DNA of 64,000 nucleotides from SpSt-1165 sp964391725 (GTDB taxonomy: Bacteria; Chloroflexota; Anaerolineae; Anaerolineales; Anaerolineaceae), in contig CAYMNB010000001.1 in NCBI GenBank assembly GCA_964391725.1, positions 1 through 64,000 on the forward strand. The letters are read 5' to 3'. Numbering within the stretch: the first letter of the stretch is position 1; each line of letters begins with the position of its first letter. Shown here one piece after another: positions 17,401-24,901 of the stretch. Below the pieces are notes generated by a model. It made no database searches. It was not told where the DNA came from and saw only the letters and a program-made list of their open reading frames with translations. The position numbers were made by a program, and so were the translations under genes.

Positions 17401-18180
17401 ATGATCTATCATATTGCCACCCATGATGATTGGCAAGAAGCCATCGAAAACGGTATTTATTTCTGCGAATCCTTGGAATCCGAGGGCTTTATCCATTGCT
17501 CTACACTTGAACAGGTGATCCCGGTTGCCAATCGCTTCTATCGAGGACAGAAAGACCTCCTACTGCTTGCCATTGATGAAAAAGAAGTTAACTCACCGGT
17601 GCAGTTCGATGAAGTGCCAGACAGCGAAGAAAAGTTTCCTCACGTTTACGGCCCTATCGATTCTATTGGTATCAAACGCGCAGTCCCCTTTCCTCCCGAT
17701 GATTCAGGATATTTCTCCATGCCGTCGGTATTGTCAACGCCCGCCTGGTGGCAGCAAAAAGCATTGGCAGAATTTACCCAACAAGAGTGGGAGTCTGTGT
17801 GTGATGGCTGTGCCCGCTGCTGTTTATACAAATTGCAGGACATAGACACCGATGAACTCTTCTATACCGATGTCGCCTGCCGTTTTCTTGACCTGAATGC
17901 CTGCCGCTGCACCGACTACCTGCACCGCCATGAAATCATGCCCACCTGCATCATTCTCACCCCGCAAAACCTGAGTGAAATCCAGTGGATGCCTTCCACC
18001 TGTGCCTACCGCATGCTGTATGAAGGCCGTGATCTTGCCTGGTGGCATCCGCTCAATTCCGGTGACCAGCAATCAACCAGCATTGCCGGGGTCACCATCG
18101 ACAGTTTCGCCGTTTCTGAAAATGATATCGACATGGATAACCTGCAAGACAATGTGCAGGATTGGATCGATTTTGTTTAA
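17401..18180 (+). CDS. DUF952-YcgN (UPF0260) fusion protein
   Basis: 259 residues joining two families that are normally separate. Residues 1-100 are DUF952, with MIYHIATHDDW and EGFIHCSTLEQV, a small fold often annotated as glutathione-S-transferase-like. Residues about 112-259 are YcgN/UPF0260, a cysteine-cluster protein: CDGCARCC (134-141), then CRFLDL, CRCTDY, MPTC and PSTCAYR, probably a metal-binding site. The start ATG 17401 is one base after the upstream stop, with GGAG before it; the longer open frame back to 17371 overlaps the synthetase and is rejected. Co-transcribed with the acyl-CoA ligase. Biochemical function of both parts is unknown. Confidence 0.8.
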   Translation: MIYHIATHDDWQEAIENGIYFCESLESEGFIHCSTLEQVIPVANRFYRGQKDLLLLAIDEKEVNSPVQFDEVPDSEEKFPHVYGPIDSIGIKRAVPFPPDDSGYFSMPSVLSTPAWWQQKALAEFTQQEWESVCDGCARCCLYKLQDIDTDELFYTDVACRFLDLNACRCTDYLHRHEIMPTCIILTPQNLSEIQWMPSTCAYRMLYEGRDLAWWHPLNSGDQQSTSIAGVTIDSFAVSENDIDMDNLQDNVQDWIDFV

Positions 18181-18211
18181 CCACTAACTTTAGTGTTGAA
18201 AGGAAAATAGA

Positions 18212-18694
18212 ATGACTCAACAATGGAACACCCCGCCCGCAATGGCAATTGACAAAACCAAGACCTACCTGATCACCATGGAAACCAACCGCGGCACGAT
18301 TGAACTGGAACTGTATCCAAAACATGCTCCCATCACCGTGAATAACTTCATCTTTCTCACCAACCAGGGATATTACGATGGGGTCACCTTCCATCGTGTG
18401 ATCTCAGACTTCGTAATCCAGGGCGGCGATCCCACCGGCACTGGTCGGGGTGGCCCCGGCTACCAGTTTGTTGATGAAACCCGTGGCAACCCGCTCAAAC
18501 ACGAAACCGGTGTCATGTCGATGGCAAACGCTGGCCCCAACACCAACGGCTCGCAATTCTTCATCACCCATTCACCCCAGCCGCATCTGGATGGTAAACA
18601 TACTGTGTTCGGCAAAGTCATTGCTGGCATGGAGGTAGTGAATAGTATTCGTCAGGGTGACCAGATGATCAAAGTCACTTCCCGTGTAAAATAG
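18212..18694 (+). CDS. Cyclophilin-type peptidyl-prolyl isomerase
   Basis: 160 residues. Cyclophilin core with the active-site Arg in TFHRVISDFVIQGGDPTGTG (about 60-79), the catalytic Phe and Gln within GSQFFITHSP (about 117-126) and HLDGKHTVFGKV (about 129-140). It catalyses cis-trans isomerisation of prolyl bonds. There is no signal peptide, so it is cytosolic. It sits 31 nt after the DUF952-YcgN gene and 4 nt before a lipoprotein gene, in the same direction. Confidence 0.94.
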   Translation: MTQQWNTPPAMAIDKTKTYLITMETNRGTIELELYPKHAPITVNNFIFLTNQGYYDGVTFHRVISDFVIQGGDPTGTGRGGPGYQFVDETRGNPLKHETGVMSMANAGPNTNGSQFFITHSPQPHLDGKHTVFGKVIAGMEVVNSIRQGDQMIKVTSRVK

Positions 18695-18698
18695 GCTT

Positions 18699-19433
18699 AT
18701 GCAGAAAAAAATAACCCTGACTCTCATTATCATATTGGTTGGCTTACTCCTGATAGCTGGTGCCTGTAAATCAAAAACAGAGGGCGACAGTCCGGAGGCA
18801 GTTTACACACAAGCAGCATTGACCGCTGAAGCTATATTGACCAAACGAGCCAGTGATTCCGGGGAAGAAGAACCTACCCCCACATCTACCGAAATGGCCG
18901 AAGCAACAACCACACCCCGGCGCGCTACGGCAACCACTCGTCCTGAAACAGAGGAAGAACCCATCGCCACAGCCACAACCGCCTCGGGTGCCTGTACCCT
19001 GGCGGCTGACTTTGTCAAAGATGTCACCATTGAGGACGGCACCCGACTGAAACCGGGCGAAGCATTCACCAAAACCTGGCAGTTGATGAACGCCGGTACC
19101 TGCACCTGGGGCAGCGGTTACACTCTCTTTTTCTTCAGTGGCGAACAGATGTCCGCGCCAGCCTCGGTTACGCTTACCAAAGGGATCGATGTCGCGCCCG
19201 GCACTTTGATCAATGTCAGTGTTGACCTCGTTGCCCCTGTTGAACCGGGTGAATACCGCGGCGACTTCAAATTCAAGGATGCTTCCGGCAAGGTGTTCGG
19301 CATCAATCCCAACGCGGCTGGTTCTGTTTATGTGAAGATTGCGGTGGTTGCATCAACCCCCACCCCAACACCGGTGCCGACTGGCACTCCCACAGTCACA
19401 GTGGATGCCACGTCTGGAATACCAGCGCCTTAA
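18699..19433 (+). CDS. Lipoprotein with NBR1-type Ig domain
   Basis: 244 residues. Signal peptide with lipobox LIAGAC (Cys at about 23). A low-complexity Glu/Thr/Pro linker (about 50-95) follows, then an Ig-like domain of the NBR1 central type (about 96-205), shown by FVKDVTIEDGTRLKPGEAFTKTW-like sequence and NAGTCTWGSGYTL. A Thr-Pro tail ends the protein. Domains of this type are common on surface proteins of Anaerolineae and are probably binding modules. It is four nt after the cyclophilin gene, so the two may be co-translated. Ligand unknown. Confidence 0.8.
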   Translation: MQKKITLTLIIILVGLLLIAGACKSKTEGDSPEAVYTQAALTAEAILTKRASDSGEEEPTPTSTEMAEATTTPRRATATTRPETEEEPIATATTASGACTLAADFVKDVTIEDGTRLKPGEAFTKTWQLMNAGTCTWGSGYTLFFFSGEQMSAPASVTLTKGIDVAPGTLINVSVDLVAPVEPGEYRGDFKFKDASGKVFGINPNAAGSVYVKIAVVASTPTPTPVPTGTPTVTVDATSGIPAP

Positions 19434-19452
19434 AGCTTAGTTTGATTTCCAC

Positions 19453-19483
19453 AAAACAGGGCTGACAAAATTGGCCCTGTTTT
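19453..19483. terminator. Terminator between lipoprotein and racemase genes
   Basis: 10-bp inverted repeat (19453-19462 with 19474-19483), loop 11 nt, with TTTTATTTT on the plus side and A-rich sequence on the other, so it can serve both converging genes. It overlaps the racemase stop codon. Confidence 0.75.
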
Positions 19484-20174
19484 ATTTTAACAAAGCAAAC
19501 CGTAAAGCCGCCTCTGCATGCAGTTGGGTTGTATCAAACACAGGGATGCTGACATCGCCATCACCAAGCAGCATGGGAATTTCTGTGCAGCCCAACACCA
19601 CCCCCTGCGCGCCATTCTGCTGCAAATCGTTCACTATGCGTCGAAATTCCTCTTTTGATGATGGCAGGATCACCCCTTTGATCAACTCATCGTAGATAAC
19701 CCGATGCACGAGGTCACGGTCTTTCGTCTCAGGAACAACCACGTCGATGCCATGCTTTGCCAGTCCTGCCGCATAAAAACCATCTTCCATCGTATAGCGG
19801 GTTCCCAAAAGGCCGGTTTTGGTAATTCCCTTTTCCAGCAAGCTTTCAGCTACAACATCCAAAAGGTTCAATACCGGTATGTTAATGGCACGCTGTATCT
19901 CATCCACCACCTTATGCATGGTATTGGTGGCAATTACGACGAAATCAGCACCTGCCTTTTCCAGAATTTGTGCACCCTTTGCCAGTTCTTTACCAATGGC
20001 CTCCCAATCACCATTTTCCTGCCAGTGGATATACTGCTCAAAACTGACACTGAATATCACAATCTCTGGATAGCCATGGTTGCCATATAGTTGTATAAAC
20101 GATTGCACGATCAATTGGTAATAATGAATCGTGGATTCGGGACTCATCCCGCCGAGGATGCCAATTCTTTTCAT
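19482..20174 (-). CDS. Aspartate/glutamate racemase family, YgeA-like Thr/Cys type
   Basis: 230 residues with the family's twin halves: IGILGGMSPEST at the start, IATNTMH (81-87) and GCTEIPML (195-202). Usual aspartate racemases have two catalytic cysteines. Here the first is Thr83 and only Cys196 remains, the same pairing as in E. coli YgeA (Thr83/Cys197), which acts stereospecifically on L-aspartate or L-glutamate. So it may not be a simple D-amino-acid supplier. It is transcribed divergently from the large protease-like lipoprotein and converges with the NBR1 lipoprotein gene. Confidence 0.88.
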   Translation of the reverse strand: MKRIGILGGMSPESTIHYYQLIVQSFIQLYGNHGYPEIVIFSVSFEQYIHWQENGDWEAIGKELAKGAQILEKAGADFVVIATNTMHKVVDEIQRAINIPVLNLLDVVAESLLEKGITKTGLLGTRYTMEDGFYAAGLAKHGIDVVVPETKDRDLVHRVIYDELIKGVILPSSKEEFRRIVNDLQQNGAQGVVLGCTEIPMLLGDGDVSIPVFDTTQLHAEAALRFALLK

Positions 20175-20270
20175 GAAATTTCCTTTCTCACAACCCTTGC
20201 AATACTATCATTCATCCTTCTTGGTCCAATTATTGCATTCATGGCATAATAATAGTGTGTTGATTGTAAT

Positions 20271-23200
20271 ATGAACCATCCAAGATTTTCTCACCGACTT
20301 GTTTTGATTGTATGTCTGTTGGCGGCCAGCAGTTTGTTTTTGAGCTGTTCACTCTTCTCTCAAAAGAAACCCCCTGCCGCCATCACTCATATCACCAACA
20401 CGAGGGAAAAAGTGGCTTCCATTAGTGTCCAAATGGAGGAACGAGTCATAAGATCTGCATTGGTTAATGTGGATTTCACCCTCCTTTCTGTTATCAACAG
20501 TGATTCGTCTGGTTTGGAACGATCCCTGACCATACCTGTCTTTGACAACCAGGAACTGATCCTTGACCTTGATGCCCCGCTAACCTTGCCCTCCGGTGAA
20601 GTGATCCAAACTGGTTCTGTGCGCGGTCAGCCAGGCAGTGGCGTGACCGTTGTCGTCAATGGCACAACCCTTGCTATGGACATCCATGCCGTTGAGGGCA
20701 TCTTTCAGATTCATTACAATGGCAGTGTGCATGAATTACTGCAACTGGATCTGCCGGGTATTCCTGATTTCACCGAGGAAGATGTTTTCCCAAAAATGGC
20801 GCTATCCTCCCTGGACCAGCCACAAGCTACCATTTATCCCATTGATGTCATGGTGTTGTTTTCTCCGCAGGCGGCATCTGCTGCCGGTGGAATTCAAAAC
20901 CTGCAGAACCAGATCAATCTGGCAGCCGCCCAAACCAACCAGGGATTCACCAATTCAGGAGTTGATATCCATCTGACCATCGTTGCCATGGTCGAAACCA
21001 GCACAGAACCAGCCAGCTATTCTGACGCCTTATATTGCATCAAAGAAACCGCTGATGGCTGTTTGGACGGGATTCACGCTTTGCGTGATGCCTATTATGC
21101 AGACCTTGTGCTCTATGTGCTCAACAACAACACTTATTGCGGCTTGTCATGGCTGAACACCACGTTCAACGAATATGCTCACACCACCGCCTTTGGCACG
21201 GTGAACTGGCGCTGCATGACCGGTTATTACGGGTTTGCCAAAGAGATCGGCCATCTGATGGGCGCGCAAATAGATCGCGCCGCAGCTGTTTTTCGCCAGG
21301 GCGCTTTCCCCTATTCCTATGGTTACCAGGCCCCTAACCAGAATTTCCGCACTATCATGGCTTATGACTGTCCTAATGGCTGTCCGCGCATCAACTACTG
21401 GTCAAACCCGGACGTCATTTATAACGGCCAACCAACTGGCGTTCTCTATACTGACGGAAATGCGGCAGATAATCGCCGTACATTGAACACGACAGCGCCA
21501 TTTGTCAGTAATTACCGCGTACCACCCTCACCGCCCGCCCAGGCCACCATTATTAGTCCATCAAATGGTGCTTCTCTAATCGAAACTTCACCAGTCTTTA
21601 CCTGGAACCCGCTCTATGATTCTCCCGAATTCATTATTGAGGTCAGGCTTCGTTCTAACAGCACTTTGGTTGCGCAATCTAAATTACCCGCACTGGAAGT
21701 GTGTACAGACTCGACTTGCTCCTATCAATTTGACCAGGAATTTGCCCCAGAAGATTATCGCTGGCGGGTGGCAGGTCAGAATTCGATCGGCACTGGCCCA
21801 TGGAGCATTGCCAACAACTTCTCCATTCGCATGCCTGCCCCCATAACAATTTCACCTGACGGCAATGTGAGGATGTTCAATCCACAGCCTATCCTGCGCT
21901 GGCAGCACAACTCCTTAGCGCAAACCTATGAAATTCAGGTGAGAAACAGCGGTAACACCATAATCCATCTCTCTCAGGAAACGGCATCAGTTCTCTGTAC
22001 GGACGATATTTGCCAATTCCAGTTACCTCAGCCATTGCTCGATGGTGAATACCGCTGGTTTGTCCGCGGTTGGATGACAGTTGGGGGCATCTGGAGCCCC
22101 GCCGCCGCATTCACCAAGGCGACCTTGCCATCGCCAGAGATCATCAACCCTCCTGCTTATGGCACCCTCTACAACAATCGCATCGAATACCGCTGGCGGC
22201 CGGTCAGCCTTGCCCAAACCTACAATCTGCAGTTGACCAACCTGGACAGCGGTCAAATCGATAATTACCAAATAAGCGCTGCTGAAGCCTGTGCTGAACT
22301 TCCCTGCCGCTTCTGGCCGGGCGCCCCCTTGCCGATCGCGCACTATGAATGGCGCATCAACGCGCAAATCAGCGCGTTCCCCGGTGAATGGAGCCCCCAA
22401 AATCCTTTCCAGGTGCTGCCTATACCGCCGGTCAGCCTGGTATCTCCCAGTTATGATTCCATGATGATCGACCAGGCGCCGACACTGGTTTGGAATCAGT
22501 TACCCATCGATGAATTGCGCGCTTACCAGATCCATATCCGCGACGTACAAACGAACACATTGGTGTATTCACAGTTACATGACATCAGTCTATGCAGTGA
22601 GGATACCTGTTCTCATCCTGTCAGCGAGAACTTGCCCGATGGCCAATATAAATGGCACATCCGCGCTGTCGCTGGCTCTAACTTTGGTCAATGGAGTCCT
22701 TATTGGGCATACACCCAGGCATATACACCGGGCACTACTAACCTATTATTCCCGCAGAATGACCGTATCATCTATGGAGGCCGGCCCACCTTCCGTTGGA
22801 GTGTTGTTCCGAACGCAACCAGTTACCAGATGCAGCTGCTGCAATCCGACGCCATTATCGGCGATTGGACAGTCGGCACTGATGTATGCACAAGTGACCA
22901 GTGTGAATATCGCATTCCACTAATATTGACACAATTTGACACCTACCAATGGAAAATCCGCGCTGATCGACATGAAATACAAGGGGATTGGAGCGACACA
23001 TTCATATTCCACTACACGCAACTCTCAATTCCAGCTATGGTTTCACCGACAAACAACAGCAGTGCCGAGAATTCATCACCAGAATTTGTTTGGCAGACGG
23101 TACCTGGGGCAACCTTCTATCAATTCCAATTAAAGACAAACGACGATGTGTTGGTGTACAACGTTCTCGCTCCCCAAGGCTCTCTTTGTGGTATCGAGGC

Positions 23201-23894
23201 CTGCGTCCTCACCTATCCAACCAACCTGCCTGCCGGTGAGTACAAATGGCATGTGCGTGCGCGCAACGGTGGCAACTATTCGCGCTGGTCACCTTACTGG
23301 AACCTGACTGTCACCGCCGCCCCATCTCACGAATTCGACTTTGATGGCACTGCGCCCGGCTGGGTTGACCCATTCGGGCGGTGGAGTTTCTTTAATGACA
23401 GGGCCTATCGCGGTCAACCCGGCGAATCAACCCACCTCTCAGCCGTCACCTATTATGATGTTGCCTTCGAAAATGCCGCCTTTACCTCCCATGCTCGTTC
23501 TGTCGGCGTTAATGGCAGTAATGGCTTCAGCCTGATTCTGCGCGCCACATTTGACGAGTCCGGCCGACTTCAGCAAGGCTACACCATCGATATACAGGGT
23601 AGCGCCAATGGCATCACCATCAGCGGCTGGTACAATACAGCCGGATCTTCATCAACCCCCACCAATGCGTTGATAATGCCAGCAGCCTCAGTGTCAGGTA
23701 TCGACATCAGCTTATATAACACCTACGACCTGGTAGTACAGGGCAACCAGGCAAATGTTTTCGTCAACGGTACGCAGGTATACACAATGACAATGGATCC
23801 AGTTGTAACAAGTGGTCATTTTGGTTATGACGTCATCTCTGCCAACAGCGCCGGCCACTCAGTAGACATTGCCTGGGCAAAGATCATCCCTTGA
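20271..23894 (+). CDS. Large lipoprotein with inactive reprolysin-like domain, six Fn3-like repeats and a lectin-like end
   Basis: 1207 residues. Lipobox LFLSC (Cys at about 26). Residues about 190-415 resemble bacterial reprolysin-type zinc proteases, including the Met-turn IMAYD and the SNPDVIYNGQPTGV tail. The zinc site reads KEIGHLMGAQID (324-335) where active relatives have HEIGHxxGAxHD, so two of the three His ligands are replaced (Lys324, Ile334). Six Fn3-like repeats follow (about 420-1015), each with a C-x4-C pair at 478/483, 576/581, 674/679, 775/780, 873/878 and 973/978 and a YxWxxR strand. The last 190 residues look like a concanavalin-type laminin-G fold. Probably a surface-anchored binding protein rather than a protease. 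Monocistronic. Confidence 0.8.
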   Translation: MNHPRFSHRLVLIVCLLAASSLFLSCSLFSQKKPPAAITHITNTREKVASISVQMEERVIRSALVNVDFTLLSVINSDSSGLERSLTIPVFDNQELILDLDAPLTLPSGEVIQTGSVRGQPGSGVTVVVNGTTLAMDIHAVEGIFQIHYNGSVHELLQLDLPGIPDFTEEDVFPKMALSSLDQPQATIYPIDVMVLFSPQAASAAGGIQNLQNQINLAAAQTNQGFTNSGVDIHLTIVAMVETSTEPASYSDALYCIKETADGCLDGIHALRDAYYADLVLYVLNNNTYCGLSWLNTTFNEYAHTTAFGTVNWRCMTGYYGFAKEIGHLMGAQIDRAAAVFRQGAFPYSYGYQAPNQNFRTIMAYDCPNGCPRINYWSNPDVIYNGQPTGVLYTDGNAADNRRTLNTTAPFVSNYRVPPSPPAQATIISPSNGASLIETSPVFTWNPLYDSPEFIIEVRLRSNSTLVAQSKLPALEVCTDSTCSYQFDQEFAPEDYRWRVAGQNSIGTGPWSIANNFSIRMPAPITISPDGNVRMFNPQPILRWQHNSLAQTYEIQVRNSGNTIIHLSQETASVLCTDDICQFQLPQPLLDGEYRWFVRGWMTVGGIWSPAAAFTKATLPSPEIINPPAYGTLYNNRIEYRWRPVSLAQTYNLQLTNLDSGQIDNYQISAAEACAELPCRFWPGAPLPIAHYEWRINAQISAFPGEWSPQNPFQVLPIPPVSLVSPSYDSMMIDQAPTLVWNQLPIDELRAYQIHIRDVQTNTLVYSQLHDISLCSEDTCSHPVSENLPDGQYKWHIRAVAGSNFGQWSPYWAYTQAYTPGTTNLLFPQNDRIIYGGRPTFRWSVVPNATSYQMQLLQSDAIIGDWTVGTDVCTSDQCEYRIPLILTQFDTYQWKIRADRHEIQGDWSDTFIFHYTQLSIPAMVSPTNNSSAENSSPEFVWQTVPGATFYQFQLKTNDDVLVYNVLAPQGSLCGIEACVLTYPTNLPAGEYKWHVRARNGGNYSRWSPYWNLTVTAAPSHEFDFDGTAPGWVDPFGRWSFFNDRAYRGQPGESTHLSAVTYYDVAFENAAFTSHARSVGVNGSNGFSLILRATFDESGRLQQGYTIDIQGSANGITISGWYNTAGSSSTPTNALIMPAASVSGIDISLYNTYDLVVQGNQANVFVNGTQVYTMTMDPVVTSGHFGYDVISANSAGHSVDIAWAKIIP

Positions 23895-23964
23895 TGCTTT
23901 TGTCAATGCATCTCTTATAGTTTTTGGGTACAATAGATTTAATGAAAAGTATTCAGGAGCAAAT

Positions 23965-24798
23965 ATGACCAACGGTCAAATCTTTCATGTGAATGACACC
24001 AATTTCCAATACGAGGTGATTTCTTTTTCTCAGAACACCCCGGTGGTGGTTGATTTCTGGGCGCCCTGGTGTCGAGAATGCCGCACCCTGTCACCGCTCC
24101 TCGAAAGATTGATCAGCAAAGAATTTCGTCAATTTCGCCTTGCGAAGATCAATGCCGATGAGAATCCTAACACAACCCTGATGTATTCCGTGCATAGCCT
24201 GCCAACAGTCAAGGCCTTCGCCAATGCGCGTGTTGTCGACCAATTTGTTGGCATGGTGCCAGAAATGCGTATCCGCCAGATGCTGATTAATCTCACCAAG
24301 GCTGAAACCAACTCTCTCACCCTGGAAAAGGCCAATAATTTACTGGAGGACAATCAACCCGAAGCCGCTGAAAAAGCCTATCGAGAGTACCTTCATACCA
24401 ACCCCCAATCCTCCGAAGCCTTCTTAGGGCTGGTCAAAGCTTTGCTTCTCCAAAATAATTTCATCGAATCCTATGGGATATTGGGGATATCGCCAATCAC
24501 CAAAATTTCGACCGAAGCACAGCAACTCCGCACATATGCAGACCTCATGACAAAATTCACCGAAGATAATCTGCCGGGGAACAGTGAGCTCGATATAATT
24601 TTTCGGACTTCCCTCCGTCTGATCACACTTGGCAATTTTCCAGCCGCCCTGGATGGATTGCTGGATATCATGCGCAAAGACAAAGACTATCGCGACGGGA
24701 AGGCCAAAATTGTGTTCCTTGCAACACTTGATCTGATTGGTGCTAACACGCCCATGGCAAAAAAATACCGTCAAGAACTATCATCAATACTTTTTTAA
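23965..24798 (+). CDS. Thioredoxin-TPR protein (YbbN/CnoX-like)
   Basis: 277 residues. N-terminal thioredoxin domain (about 1-110) with WAPWCRECRTLSP, so the redox CxxC is intact, and the cis-Pro in SLPTVKAF. The C-terminal 160 residues form TPR-like helices (EAAEKAYREYL). The layout is that of E. coli CnoX/YbbN, a chaperone-linked redox protein. E. coli's copy has SxxC, whereas this one keeps both cysteines, as alphaproteobacterial homologues do. ATG 23965 has AGGAG seven bases upstream; the open frame from 23869 overlaps the preceding gene and is not used. Confidence 0.85.
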   Translation: MTNGQIFHVNDTNFQYEVISFSQNTPVVVDFWAPWCRECRTLSPLLERLISKEFRQFRLAKINADENPNTTLMYSVHSLPTVKAFANARVVDQFVGMVPEMRIRQMLINLTKAETNSLTLEKANNLLEDNQPEAAEKAYREYLHTNPQSSEAFLGLVKALLLQNNFIESYGILGISPITKISTEAQQLRTYADLMTKFTEDNLPGNSELDIIFRTSLRLITLGNFPAALDGLLDIMRKDKDYRDGKAKIVFLATLDLIGANTPMAKKYRQELSSILF

Positions 24799-24808
24799 CC
24801 CATTCCCT

Positions 24809-24838
24809 TTGGTATAAAATCATATCCTGCATTATACT
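24809..24838 (+). promoter_or_regulatory. Candidate promoter of the GAF histidine kinase
   Basis: TTGGTA at 24809-24814 and TATACT at 24833-24838 with an 18-bp spacer, giving a leader of about 57 nt. Four of six and five of six consensus matches. Not tested further. Confidence 0.4.
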
Positions 24839-24901
24839 AACCGTAACGGATACGAAAAATCCTTCAATCAAAAATCCACTTTTTATTCCAAAAGGATAGA
24901 T

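Noticed and set aside
23869..23964. 32-codon N-terminal extension of the thioredoxin-TPR protein
   Set aside because: It overlaps the upstream gene, and ATG 23965 has a proper AGGAG site.
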